From: Streptomyces sp. 1222.5
Lineage (GTDB): Bacteria; Actinomycetota; Actinomycetes; Streptomycetales; Streptomycetaceae
Direction of reading: 5' to 3'
NCBI RefSeq assembly: GCF_900105245.1
Contig: NZ_FNSZ01000001.1
Span: 2,666,001-2,730,000, forward strand
DNA length: 64,000 nucleotides
Shown in pieces: positions 46,693-55,258 of the stretch. The notes beneath the pieces were generated by a model, which saw only the letters and a list, made by a program, of their open reading frames with translations, was not told the origin of the DNA and did not search any database. The position numbers were made by a program, and so were the translations under genes. The first letter of the stretch is position 1, and each line of letters begins with the position of its first letter.

Positions 46693-48132
46693 CTACTCGC
46701 CGAGCGACGTCATGACGTGCTTGATCCGCGTGTAGTCCTCGAAGCCGTACGCCGACAGGTCCTTGCCGTAGCCGGACTTCTTGAAGCCGCCGTGGGGCAT
46801 CTCGGCGACCAGCGGGATGTGGGTGTTGATCCACACGCAGCCGAAGTCGAGCTTCTTGGACATGCGCATCGCGCGGGAGTGGTCCTTGGTCCACACCGAG
46901 GACGCGAGGGCGTACTCGACGCCGTTGGCCCACTCGACGGCCTGGTCCTCGTCCGAGAAGGACTGGACGGTGATGACCGGGCCGAAGACCTCGTTCTGGA
47001 TGATCTCGTCGTCCTGCTTGAGGCCGGAGACGACGGTCGGGGCGTAGAAGTAGCCCTTGTCGCCGACCCGCTGGCCGCCCGTCTCGACCTTGGCGTGGGC
47101 CGGCAGGCGGTCGATGAAGCCGGTGACCTGCTTGAGCTGGTTGGGGTTGTTCAGCGGGCCGTAGAGCACGTCCTCGTCGTCCGGCTGCCCGGTCTTCGTC
47201 TCGGCGGCGGCCTTGGCGAGCGCGGCCACGAACTCGTCGTGGATGGACTCCTGGACGAGGACGCGGGTCGCGGCCGTGCAGTCCTGGCCGGCGTTGAAGA
47301 AACCCGCCACCGAGATGTCCTCGACGGCCTTGGCGATGTCGGTGTCCTCGAACACGACGACCGGGGCCTTGCCGCCCAGCTCCAGGTGGACGCGCTTGAC
47401 GTCCTTGGAGGCGGACTCGGCGACGGACATGCCCGCGCGGACGGAGCCGGTGATGGAGGCCATCGCCGGGGTCGGGTGCTCGACCATCGCGCGGCCGGTG
47501 TCGCGGTCGCCGCAGACGACGTTGAAGACGCCCTTGGGGAGGATCGAGCCGATGATGTCGGCGATCAGGACGGTCGACGCGGGGGTCGTGTCCGACGGCT
47601 TCAGGACGACGGTGTTGCCCGCGGCGATGGCCGGGGCGAACTTCCACACGGCCATCATCATCGGGTAGTTCCACGGCGCGACCTGCGCGCAGACGCCGAC
47701 CGGCTCACGGCGGATGATCGAGGTCATCCCCTCCATGTACTCGCCGGCCGAACGCCCCTCCAGCAGCCGGGCCGCACCCGCGAAGAAGCGGATCTGGTCG
47801 ACCATCGGCGGGATCTCCTCGGAGCGGGTCAGCCCGGTCGGCTTGCCCGTGTTCTCCACCTCGGCCGCGATCAAGTCCTCGGCGCGCTCCTCGAACGCGT
47901 CCGCGATCTTCAGGAGGGCCTTCTGGCGCTCGGCCGGCGTCGTGTCGCGCCAGGCCGGGAAGGCGCGGGCGGCGGCCTCCATGGCGGCGTCGACGTCCGC
48001 CTGTGCGGACAGCGGCGCGGTCGCGTACGCCTCGCCCGTCGCGGGGTTGACCACCTCGGTGGTCCGTCCGTCGGCGGCGTCCCGGAACTCACCGTCGATG
48101 TAGTTGCGCAGACGACGCAGCTCGGTGCTCAC
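46693..48132 (-). CDS. Aldehyde dehydrogenase of the betaine/aminobutyraldehyde branch
   Basis: A GTG at 48132 preceded by AGGAGG gives 479 aa. Motifs: AQVAPWNYPMMM, LELGGK, NAGQDCTAATR (catalytic Cys, about residue 275), and the C-terminal EMPHGGFKKSGYGKDLSAYG. It is similar to the enzyme at 38478 (same Cys loop and end), so it is probably a second aminobutyraldehyde-type dehydrogenase, perhaps with PuuC-like specificity. Divergent from the Lrp regulator gene, which likely controls it. Confidence 0.9.
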   Translation of the reverse strand: MSTELRRLRNYIDGEFRDAADGRTTEVVNPATGEAYATAPLSAQADVDAAMEAAARAFPAWRDTTPAERQKALLKIADAFEERAEDLIAAEVENTGKPTGLTRSEEIPPMVDQIRFFAGAARLLEGRSAGEYMEGMTSIIRREPVGVCAQVAPWNYPMMMAVWKFAPAIAAGNTVVLKPSDTTPASTVLIADIIGSILPKGVFNVVCGDRDTGRAMVEHPTPAMASITGSVRAGMSVAESASKDVKRVHLELGGKAPVVVFEDTDIAKAVEDISVAGFFNAGQDCTAATRVLVQESIHDEFVAALAKAAAETKTGQPDDEDVLYGPLNNPNQLKQVTGFIDRLPAHAKVETGGQRVGDKGYFYAPTVVSGLKQDDEIIQNEVFGPVITVQSFSDEDQAVEWANGVEYALASSVWTKDHSRAMRMSKKLDFGCVWINTHIPLVAEMPHGGFKKSGYGKDLSAYGFEDYTRIKHVMTSLGE

Positions 48133-48337
48133 TGCCGGCCTCCTGATCTGGTTCGAGGGTTCGAGCTGTCCAGCGCGGTCAGCCTGTCCGGCTGTCCGAT
48201 CACTGAGACACCCCACCCTAATCCGCCGACCCGCGTTTTCAACACCCCTGTCGGCACTCCTTCTGCGAAATCCGCAAGACTGGGAGTCGTAAACAACGAA
48301 TTTCATCGCTACGGCCTTGCGAAACTGTCGAGACGTC
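48133..48337. promoter_or_regulatory. Divergent promoter region, aldehyde dehydrogenase / Lrp
   Basis: The 205-bp region has A/T-richer stretches around 48230-48310, including TTCTGCGAAATCCGCAAGA, an imperfect inverted repeat of the size bound by Lrp/AsnC proteins. Such regulators usually act on the divergent gene, so it is the candidate operator region. Individual -10 and -35 boxes were not assigned. Confidence 0.4.
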
Positions 48338-48856
48338 GTGCAGAGTGAGGTCGTGGCCAGTCGAAGCGCAGACCAGAGGGACTCGTCCCGCGAGTCCAGG
48401 AACGGCACTCCCCAGCTGGATGCCGTCTCCCTCGCCATCATCCAGCAGCTCCAGGAGGACGGCCGCCGGCCGTACGCCGCGATCGGCAAGGCGGTCGGCC
48501 TGTCCGAGGCGGCCGTGCGCCAGCGCGTCCAGAAGCTGCTGGACCAGGGCGTGATGCAGATCGTCGCCGTCACGGACCCGCTCACCGTGGGCTTCCGCAG
48601 GCAGGCGATGGTCGGCGTCAACGTCGAGGGCGATGTCGAGTCCATCGCGGACGCGCTGACCGGCATGTCGGAAGTCGAGTACGTGGTGATGGCCGCGGGC
48701 TCGTTCGACATCCTCGCCGAGATCGTCTGCGAGGACGACGACCACCTGCTGGACGTCATCAACAAACGCATCCGGGCCCTGCCCGGCGTGCGCTCCACCG
48801 AGAGCTTCGTCTACCTCAAGCTCAAGAAGCAGACCTACATGTGGGGAACCCGATAA
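48338..48856 (+). CDS. Lrp/AsnC family transcriptional regulator
   Basis: About 172 aa from GTG 48338; GTG 48353 (nearer an AGTGAGG) and TTG 48317 are alternatives. A winged helix-turn-helix (LDAVSLAIIQQLQEDGRRPY, IGKAVGLSEAAVRQRVQKLL) precedes a RAM/AsnC-type effector domain (VGVNVEGDVESIADAL, YVVMAAGSFDILAEIVCED). Members bind amino acids or metabolites and control catabolic genes. It is 2 bp before the aminotransferase gene and divergent from an aldehyde dehydrogenase, so polyamine breakdown is the likely target. Confidence 0.9.
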   Translation: MQSEVVASRSADQRDSSRESRNGTPQLDAVSLAIIQQLQEDGRRPYAAIGKAVGLSEAAVRQRVQKLLDQGVMQIVAVTDPLTVGFRRQAMVGVNVEGDVESIADALTGMSEVEYVVMAAGSFDILAEIVCEDDDHLLDVINKRIRALPGVRSTESFVYLKLKKQTYMWGTR

Positions 48857-48858
48857 CC

Positions 48859-50223
48859 GTGAGTTCAAAGGACCTCAGCAAGACCGCGTACGACCACCTG
48901 TGGATGCACTTCACCCGCATGTCCTCGTACGAGAACTCCCCCGTCCCGACCATCGTGCGGGGTGAGGGCACCTACATCTACGACGACAAGGGCAAGCGCT
49001 ACCTCGACGGTCTCGCGGGCCTGTTCGTGGTCCAGGCCGGCCACGGCCGCACGGAACTCGCCGAGACCGCCTTCAAGCAGGCCCAGGAACTCGCCTTCTT
49101 CCCGGTGTGGTCCTACGCCCACCCCAAGGCCGTCGAGCTGGCCGAGCGCCTCGCCGACGAGGCCCCGGGCGACCTGAACAAGGTCTTCTTCACCACCGGC
49201 GGCGGCGAGGCGGTCGAGACCGCCTGGAAGCTCGCCAAGCAGTACTTCAAGCTGGTCGGCAAGCCCACCAAGTACAAGGTCATCTCCCGCGCGGTCGCCT
49301 ACCACGGCACCCCGCAGGGCGCCCTGTCCATCACCGGCCTGCCGGGCCTGAAGGCCCCCTTCGAGCCGCTGGTGCCGGGCGCGCACAAGGTGCCGAACAC
49401 CAACATCTACCGCGCGCCGATCTTCGGTGACGACCCGGAGGCCTTCGGCCGCTGGGCCGCCGACCAGATCGAGCAGCAGATCCTCTTCGAGGGCCCGGAC
49501 ACCGTCGCCGCGGTCTTCCTGGAGCCCGTGCAGAACGCCGGCGGCTGCTTCCCGCCCCCGCCCGGCTACTTCCAGCGCGTGCGCGAGATCTGCGACCAGT
49601 ACGACGTGCTGCTGGTCTCGGACGAGGTCATCTGCGCCTTCGGCCGCCTGGGCACTACCTTCGCCTGCGACAAGTTCGGCTACGTCCCGGACATGATCAC
49701 CTGCGCCAAGGGCATGACCTCGGGCTACTCCCCGATCGGCGCGTGCATCGTCTCGGACCGGCTCGCCGAGCCGTTCTACAAGGGCGACAACACCTTCCTG
49801 CACGGCTACACCTTCGGTGGCCACCCGGTGTCCGCCGCGGTGGGTCTCGCCAACCTCGACCTGTTCGAGCGCGAGGGCCTCAACCAGCACGTGCTCGACA
49901 ACGAGGGCGCCTTCCTGCAGACCCTGCAGAAGCTGCACGACCTGCCGATCGTCGGCGACGTCCGCGGCAACGGCTTCTTCTACGGCATCGAGCTGGTGAA
50001 GGACAAGAACACCAGGGAGTCCTTCAACGACGAGGAGACCGAGCGCGTCCTGTACGGCTTCCTCTCCAAGGCCCTGTTCGACAACGGCCTCTACTGCCGT
50101 GCCGACGACCGCGGCGACCCGGTCATCCAGCTCGCCCCGCCGCTGATCTCCAACCAGGAGACCTTCGACGAGATCGAGCAGATCCTGCGCGCGACGCTGA
50201 CGGAGGCGTGGACCAAGCTCTGA
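48859..50223 (+). CDS. Class III aminotransferase, putrescine/diamine type
   Basis: GTG at 48859, just after the lrp stop, gives 454 aa; the GTG at 48841 is an alternative overlapping lrp. The PLP lysine is in MITCAKGMTSGYSPIG and the Asp in LVSDEVICAFGRLG, with HGYTFGGHPVSAAVGLAN near the end. This resembles SpuC-like polyamine:pyruvate and related omega-aminotransferases rather than GabT. With Lrp, ABC transport and aldehyde dehydrogenases nearby, putrescine to aminobutyraldehyde is the most likely reaction, but pyruvate versus 2-oxoglutarate as acceptor cannot be told. Confidence 0.88.
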   Translation: MSSKDLSKTAYDHLWMHFTRMSSYENSPVPTIVRGEGTYIYDDKGKRYLDGLAGLFVVQAGHGRTELAETAFKQAQELAFFPVWSYAHPKAVELAERLADEAPGDLNKVFFTTGGGEAVETAWKLAKQYFKLVGKPTKYKVISRAVAYHGTPQGALSITGLPGLKAPFEPLVPGAHKVPNTNIYRAPIFGDDPEAFGRWAADQIEQQILFEGPDTVAAVFLEPVQNAGGCFPPPPGYFQRVREICDQYDVLLVSDEVICAFGRLGTTFACDKFGYVPDMITCAKGMTSGYSPIGACIVSDRLAEPFYKGDNTFLHGYTFGGHPVSAAVGLANLDLFEREGLNQHVLDNEGAFLQTLQKLHDLPIVGDVRGNGFFYGIELVKDKNTRESFNDEETERVLYGFLSKALFDNGLYCRADDRGDPVIQLAPPLISNQETFDEIEQILRATLTEAWTKL

Positions 50224-50252
50224 TCCCGATCCGTCCGATCAGCTGATCAACA

Positions 50253-50300
50253 CCGGCCCCGGTGCCACCCGTTCGAGTGAGAACGGCGGCCCGGGGCCGT
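50253..50300 (+). terminator. Terminator after the aminotransferase gene
   Basis: CGGCCCCGG (50254-50262) with CCGGGGCCG (50291-50299) forms an outer stem, and CCGTTC with GAACGG an inner stem, in the first 80 bp after the stop at 50223. Confidence 0.8.
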
Positions 50301-50422
50301 GTGCTGTCCGGCCTCCCTGGTAGGGCTGCCTAGCGTTCCAGTGACCGATCGGCCCAGCCCTCGTTCCCCCGCACGGGGGAACGGACACCGGGAAAACGGA
50401 TCAGAACCGAGGTGTTACGCCC

Positions 50423-51163
50423 ATGGAGGCCCCGCCGGACAACGACGTGCTCTGGGCACGCTCCCTGCACTTCACCCACCCCGACGGCTCCCCCGGACTC
50501 ACCGGTGTCTCGCTCGGCGTCCGGGAGGGCGAGATCCTCGCCGTCAGCGGCCCGCGCGGCAGCGGCAAGACCACCCTGCTGCGCTGTCTGTCCGGCCAGG
50601 TGCCGGTGCGGCGCGGCGAGGTCTGGTTCAACAGCGCGCCCGTGCACACCCTGGGCCCGATCGCCCGGGAGAGGCTGCGCCGGGACCGTTTCGGCTGGAT
50701 CGACCCCGAACCGGTCCTGGTGCCCGAGCTGAACGTGTGGGAGAACGCCGCGCTCCCGCTGATGCTGCGCGGGGCCGGCCGCCGACGGGCCAAGGTGGCC
50801 GCGCTGGAGTGGCTGGAGCGCCTGGACGTCGGCGACCGGGTCCGCAACCGCCCGCACGAGCTGCGGCACTCCGAACGCCAGCGCGTCGCCATCGCCCGCG
50901 CCCTCGCCCCCGCCCCCACGGTCCTCTTCGCCGACGAACCGACGGCACCGCTGCACCGCGCCGACCGCGGCCACGTCCTGCGCACCTTGACCGCGGCGGC
51001 CCGTTCGCACGGCATCACCGTCGTCCTGGCCACGCACGACGCGGAGACGGCCGCCCTGGCCGACCGTACGGTCGCGCTGCTGGACGGGCGGAGCGTCCGT
51101 ACCGTGCACCTGCCCGAAGCCGCCGGCACGGAAGGCCGGGCGGCGTGCTCGCTCTCCGTCTGA
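50423..51163 (+). CDS. ABC transporter ATPase with degenerate motifs
   Basis: A 246-aa ATPase of the FtsE/MacB type. Walker A GPRGSGKTTLL (residues ~41-51) and Walker B TVLFADEPTAPL are intact, and H-loop ATHDAET is present. The signature LSGGQ is replaced by LRHSERQ and the Q-loop Gln by Asp (GWIDPEPVLV), so the ATPase may work poorly or differ in mechanism. The permease gene overlaps its end by 19 bp, so they form one unit. Substrate unknown. Confidence 0.85.
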   Translation: MEAPPDNDVLWARSLHFTHPDGSPGLTGVSLGVREGEILAVSGPRGSGKTTLLRCLSGQVPVRRGEVWFNSAPVHTLGPIARERLRRDRFGWIDPEPVLVPELNVWENAALPLMLRGAGRRRAKVAALEWLERLDVGDRVRNRPHELRHSERQRVAIARALAPAPTVLFADEPTAPLHRADRGHVLRTLTAAARSHGITVVLATHDAETAALADRTVALLDGRSVRTVHLPEAAGTEGRAACSLSV

Positions 51164-52617
51164 CCCGCGCCGCCCGCCCCGCCGTACAGCTGCGCCGCCT
51201 GCTGGTGGCCGCCGCCTCGGCGGGCACCGGCTTCCTCCTCCTGTCCTGCCTCGGCTACGCCCTGGACCGCCCCGAGGCGGCGGGGGGCGGCGCGCTGCGC
51301 CTGGCCTGGTGCGCGGTGCCGCTCGCCGCCACCGTGTACTTCGCCCTCGCGGTGGCCCGCACCGACCCCGGCACCCGGCCACGCCCGGGGCTCTCCGCCG
51401 TCGGCCTCGGCCCGGCCCGTCTGATGGCGATCTCGGCGCTGACCACGGCCCTGTCCTGCACGGTCGGCTCGCTCCTGGCGCTGCTGTTCTTCCTGCATCT
51501 GCGCGGCGACCTGAAGGGGCTGCCCTTCGACGGCGCCGCCGCGGACTTCCTCGCCGCCGGCCGGCCCCTCCCCGTCCCCGCGGCCCTGACCCTGCTGGCC
51601 CTGGCACCCGCGGCCGCCTCGGCCACGGTCGCCCTCGCCTTCCGCCCGACGGACCCCCGCCCGGCTCCCCGGGGCGCGCTGCGGCTCGGCCGCTTCGGGG
51701 CGCACGGCCGCGCGGCGGCGAGGGACACGTTCGGGTCGTACGGCAGGTTCGGGACCGGCACCCGGGCACGGGCGGCCGGCACCGGGCCGGACGCGGCCGA
51801 GGCGCGCACCGCGGGCGGCCGTGCCACCGGGGCGACGGAGACCCCGCGCGAGCGCAGCCGGACGTCGGCGCTGGTGGGTGCGGACGGCACCGTCTCCGCG
51901 CCGGACGGCACCCTGCCGACGCCGGGTGCCGCGGCGGACGACGAGCCCACGGGCCAGGACACCGGCCCGGACGGCGCCGAGGCCACGCCCCCCGCGGTCA
52001 CGGTCCCCGCGCCCGTCGGCAAGGTCCCCGCGGATCTGCCCTGGGGCATCGCCCTGCTCGCCGCCGGCCTGACCGTCCACGCGTACGCCGGCCGGTCCGG
52101 CCCCGCCCCGCCCCTCGTCACCCTGCCCGGCGAGGCCGTCACGGTGCTGCTCGGCTGGCTGCTGACGACCGTCGGTTTCGTCCTCGTCGCCCCCGGCCTC
52201 ACCCACCTCTGCGGCCTGCTCCTGCAGTGCGCGCGTCCCGGTGCGCTCCGGCTGCTCGCCGGCCGTGTCCTGATGTCCGAGGCCGGCCGGATCGGCCGCC
52301 CCCTCGGCGTGGTCTGCGCGGTGGCATCGGCCGCTTACGCCATGACCTCGCTGTACTCCGGCTCGGCGCCCTCCTACGGCCCGCTGACCGCCCTCGGCGC
52401 GCTCCTGGTCGCCGGCTGCACGGTCGCGACCCTGCTCACCGCGGCTGTCGAGGCCCGCCAGTGCCGCGCCGACACCATCGCGGCGCTGCTCCGGCTCGGC
52501 GCGCCGGCCGGCATGCTGCGCGGCGCGGCCGCCCTGCGCGTGGCCGCCCTGCTGGCCCTGTTCGGCCCGCTCACCGTGGCGATCGCCGCCCTTGCGGCAC
52601 TCCCGGCGGCCCGCTGA
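51145..52617 (+). CDS. ABC transporter permease, FtsX-like
   Basis: A GTG at 51145 inside the ATPase gene gives 490 aa. There are about eight membrane helices in two groups (residues ~1-160 and ~300-490), separated by a roughly 120-residue Thr/Ala/Pro-rich hydrophilic loop. The N-terminal RLTRAARPAVQLRRLL and C-terminal ALLRLGAPAGMLRGAAALRV are typical of Streptomyces FtsX-type permeases. Together with the ATPase it forms a single export-type system; no substrate-binding protein is adjacent. Confidence 0.78.
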   Translation: MLALRLTRAARPAVQLRRLLVAAASAGTGFLLLSCLGYALDRPEAAGGGALRLAWCAVPLAATVYFALAVARTDPGTRPRPGLSAVGLGPARLMAISALTTALSCTVGSLLALLFFLHLRGDLKGLPFDGAAADFLAAGRPLPVPAALTLLALAPAAASATVALAFRPTDPRPAPRGALRLGRFGAHGRAAARDTFGSYGRFGTGTRARAAGTGPDAAEARTAGGRATGATETPRERSRTSALVGADGTVSAPDGTLPTPGAAADDEPTGQDTGPDGAEATPPAVTVPAPVGKVPADLPWGIALLAAGLTVHAYAGRSGPAPPLVTLPGEAVTVLLGWLLTTVGFVLVAPGLTHLCGLLLQCARPGALRLLAGRVLMSEAGRIGRPLGVVCAVASAAYAMTSLYSGSAPSYGPLTALGALLVAGCTVATLLTAAVEARQCRADTIAALLRLGAPAGMLRGAAALRVAALLALFGPLTVAIAALAALPAAR

Positions 52618-52729
52618 CCGGCCCGGCCGGAAAGAAGGCCGCCGGCCGCCGATGAGTTCGGCGCGGGCCGCCGGTCTACCCACCGACCGCGAACACCGCG
52701 GCCGGAACACCCCGACGGGAGACGCCTCC

Positions 52730-53137
52730 ATGTACCAGCAGATGATCTTCGTGAACCTGCCCGTGAACGACCTCGACGCCTCGAAGAAGTTCTTCACGGA
52801 GCTGGGCTACACGATCAACCCGCAGTTCAGCGACGAGAAGGCGGCCTCGGTGGTGATCAGCGACACCATCGTCGCGATGCTGCTCACCAAGCCGTTCTAC
52901 TCGACCTTCACCAAGAAGGAGATCGCCGACGCGACGACGACCAGCGAGGTGCTGATCTGTCTGAGCGCCGAGAGCCGCGAGAAGGTCGACGAGCTGGTCG
53001 ACCGGGCCATCGCGGTCGGCGGCACGGCGAGCGGCGAGACCCAGGACCACGGCTTCATGTACGGCCGCTCCTTCGACGACCCCGACGGCCACACCTGGGA
53101 GGTCGTGTGGATGGACCCGGCCGCGGTGCAGGGCTGA
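52730..53137 (+). CDS. VOC (glyoxalase/bleomycin-resistance fold) protein
   Basis: A 135-aa protein starting MYQQMIFVNLPVNDLDASK. It has the two beta-alpha-beta-beta-beta modules of VOC proteins, ending FDDPDGHTWEVVWMDP, which carries the metal-type Glu. First-position ligands (FVNL) are not a standard His, so a metal site is uncertain. It may act on or bind a small molecule. It follows the ABC permease by about 110 bp. Confidence 0.85.
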   Translation: MYQQMIFVNLPVNDLDASKKFFTELGYTINPQFSDEKAASVVISDTIVAMLLTKPFYSTFTKKEIADATTTSEVLICLSAESREKVDELVDRAIAVGGTASGETQDHGFMYGRSFDDPDGHTWEVVWMDPAAVQG

Positions 53138-53174
53138 CAGTCTCCCGGCCCAACAGCCGTGCCAGCATGGGCGG

Positions 53175-54299
53175 GTGCATCCGACACCCGCCCAGCCGCA
53201 CCGCGCCGCCCCGGACCGCGAGATAGAGTCCCTCGCCGAGTTCGACGAGGTGGTCGCCGCGCACGGCTCACTCGCCCGGTTCCGTATACAGGCGGTCGAC
53301 CTGACCGGCCGCACCGCCGACCTCCTCCGCCTCGACGCCACCGGCGCCGTCTTCCTCGGCTGCCCGATGAGCCCCGAGGCCGCCGCCCGGGTCCGGTCGT
53401 CCGGCGCCCTGGTCTTCCCGCCCGTCCCGGGCCTCCCCTTCGATCCGTACCGCGGCTTCGTCTACTCACCCGACGAACTCTTCGAGTCCCTGGCCGAGGG
53501 GTACGAGGCGACGCCTGACGCCCGGGCCTACGCCTGGTTCCAGCGGACGAAGGCCGACGGTGACGTCTTCTCCTCCATGCTGCGCGCCGTCCACGACGAC
53601 GCCGTATCCGACGCACTGGACGAACTCCTCGTCGGCGCCCGGGTCGTGGGCGTCATGGGCGGTCACGCGATGGAACGCGGGACCACCGCGTACGCCGGTG
53701 CGGCCCGGCTCGGCCGCGAGCTGACCCGCGCCGGATACACCGTCGCCACCGGCGGCGGACCGGGCGCGATGGAGGCAGCCAACCTCGGCGCGTACACCGC
53801 CCCCTTCGCCGACCGCATGCTCGACGAGGCCCTTCGACTGCTCGCCAAGGCGCCCTCGTTCCGGCCGTCCGTCACCAACTGGGCGCGGGCCGCCTTCGAG
53901 GTGCGCGAACGCTGGCCCGGTGGCGGGGAGTCGGTGGGCATCCCCACCTGGTTCTACGGCCACGAGCCGCCGAACGCCTTCGCCTCGCACCTCGCCAAGT
54001 ACTTCGCCAACGCGACCCGCGAGGACGGACTACTGGCCCGCTCCAACGCCGGTGTGGTCTTCCTGCCGGGCGCGGCCGGGACCGTACAGGAGATCTTCGA
54101 CAACGCGACCCCGAACTACTACGAGTCGCGCGGGGAGCCGACTGCGATGGTGCTCGTCGACGAGGCGCACTGGACGACGGAGTTGCCGGCATGGGGGTTG
54201 CTGCAAGCGCTGGCGCGGGGCCGTGCGATGGAGTCCCGAATCGCCCTCGTTGACCGGATCGAGCACGCCGCGGACACGATCAAACGTCTGGGCAGTTAA
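53175..54299 (+). CDS. LOG-family Rossmann-fold nucleotide-binding protein
   Basis: A 374-aa protein with an N-terminal extension (about 150 residues) and a LOG/PpnN-type Rossmann domain. ATGGGPGAMEAAN is the phosphate-binding loop, and the second motif is PGAAGTVQEI where PGGxGTxxE is usual, keeping the catalytic-site Glu but not the second Gly. Family members cleave nucleoside 5'-monophosphates (LOG, PpnN). GTG at 53175 is 37 bp after the VOC gene. Confidence 0.8.
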   Translation: MHPTPAQPHRAAPDREIESLAEFDEVVAAHGSLARFRIQAVDLTGRTADLLRLDATGAVFLGCPMSPEAAARVRSSGALVFPPVPGLPFDPYRGFVYSPDELFESLAEGYEATPDARAYAWFQRTKADGDVFSSMLRAVHDDAVSDALDELLVGARVVGVMGGHAMERGTTAYAGAARLGRELTRAGYTVATGGGPGAMEAANLGAYTAPFADRMLDEALRLLAKAPSFRPSVTNWARAAFEVRERWPGGGESVGIPTWFYGHEPPNAFASHLAKYFANATREDGLLARSNAGVVFLPGAAGTVQEIFDNATPNYYESRGEPTAMVLVDEAHWTTELPAWGLLQALARGRAMESRIALVDRIEHAADTIKRLGS

Positions 54300-54337
54300 T
54301 AAGACGGCAAAGCCAACGGTTGTTGACGGCATATGCA

Positions 54338-54365
54338 TTGACACTGCTTACGGAGCGCTTATAGA
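54338..54365 (+). promoter_or_regulatory. Near-consensus promoter of the LAETG protein gene
   Basis: TTGACA (54338-54343) and TATAGA (54360-54365) are separated by 16 bp, a good match to the HrdB-type -35/-10 consensus. The region 54300-54460 is clearly A/T-richer than its neighbours. The GTG at 54459 is about 90 bp downstream with an AAAGGA site. Confidence 0.75.
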
Positions 54366-54458
54366 CCTGTGAGCCTCTTGGGGGTGCTGGGGCCTCACCT
54401 CATCCCTCGCCCCAACACCCTGTAAACCCCCCGCAGTTATGCTCTGTAAAGGACAAAC

Positions 54459-55148
54459 GTGTCCATAACTCGCCGCAGCGTACGCCGTTCCGTGCGCATC
54501 CTCGGTGTTGCGTCCGCCTCCGCCGCGGTGGTGCTGGGTCTGTCCAGCTCCGCTCTCGCGTGCAACATCCGTGACTTCAAGGCCGAAGCCAAGTGCGACG
54601 GCGAAAAGGGCCTCATCGTCGTCACCGACACCGACGCCTCCCGCGTCAAGGCCACCGTCACCGTCTTCCTGGAGGGTGACGGCGGCGTCGAGACCAAGGT
54701 GGGCGAGCAGGAGGTCACCGGTTCGAAGGAGGGGACCCAGGTCTCCTTCCCGGAGAACTGGAAGCCCGACGCGACCTACCGCGTCCACATCAAGGCCGGG
54801 AAGATCGTCGACGAGGACATCAAGCCCGACCTGGTGACCCAGTCGACCGCCTGCAAGACCGAGGAGAGCAAGTCTCCGACGCCGACGGCCTCCACCAAGC
54901 CGTCGCCGTCCGAGTCCACCCCGGCCGAGTCGGCGACGCCGACCCCGTCGGAGTCCGAGTCGAGCTCCGCCCCGGCGGGCACGTCGAGCAACGCGCCGTC
55001 CCCGGCGGCCGGTGACTCGAACCTCGCCGAGACCGGTGCCAACTCCAACACCGGCCTGATCGCCGGTGTCGCGGGTGCCCTCGTCGTCGTCGGCGGTGGC
55101 GCGGTCTTCTTCGGCATGCGCCGACGTGGAACGCGCGGCAACGGCTGA
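54459..55148 (+). CDS. LAETG sortase-anchored surface protein
   Basis: A 229-aa secreted protein. A signal peptide ([20 protein letters not shown]) ends at about residue 35. The mature part has a small folded region with two Cys, then a Ser/Thr/Pro linker. The C-terminus has the LAETG sorting motif followed by a hydrophobic helix ([20 protein letters not shown]) and [10 protein letters not shown]. LAxTG is the motif of sortase E in Streptomyces; anchoring to the cell wall is likely. A strong promoter precedes it. The function of the ~120-residue domain is unknown. Confidence 0.9.
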   Translation: MSITRRSVRRSVRILGVASASAAVVLGLSSSALACNIRDFKAEAKCDGEKGLIVVTDTDASRVKATVTVFLEGDGGVETKVGEQEVTGSKEGTQVSFPENWKPDATYRVHIKAGKIVDEDIKPDLVTQSTACKTEESKSPTPTASTKPSPSESTPAESATPTPSESESSSAPAGTSSNAPSPAAGDSNLAETGANSNTGLIAGVAGALVVVGGGAVFFGMRRRGTRGNG

Positions 55149-55164
55149 CGCCCTCCCGTACGGC

Positions 55165-55205
55165 ACCGCGGCCCGTCCTCCTATCCCCAGGGGGCGGGCC
55201 GCGGT
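55165..55205. terminator. Terminator between the LAETG gene and thiQ
   Basis: Perfect 11-bp arms ACCGCGGCCCG (55165-55175) and CGGGCCGCGGT (55195-55205) lie between convergent stops at 55148 and 55259. Confidence 0.85.
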
Positions 55206-55258
55206 CATGTCCGACGCGAGCGGGTCCAGGCCGTGAAGCGGGCCGGGCGGCCCGCCGA

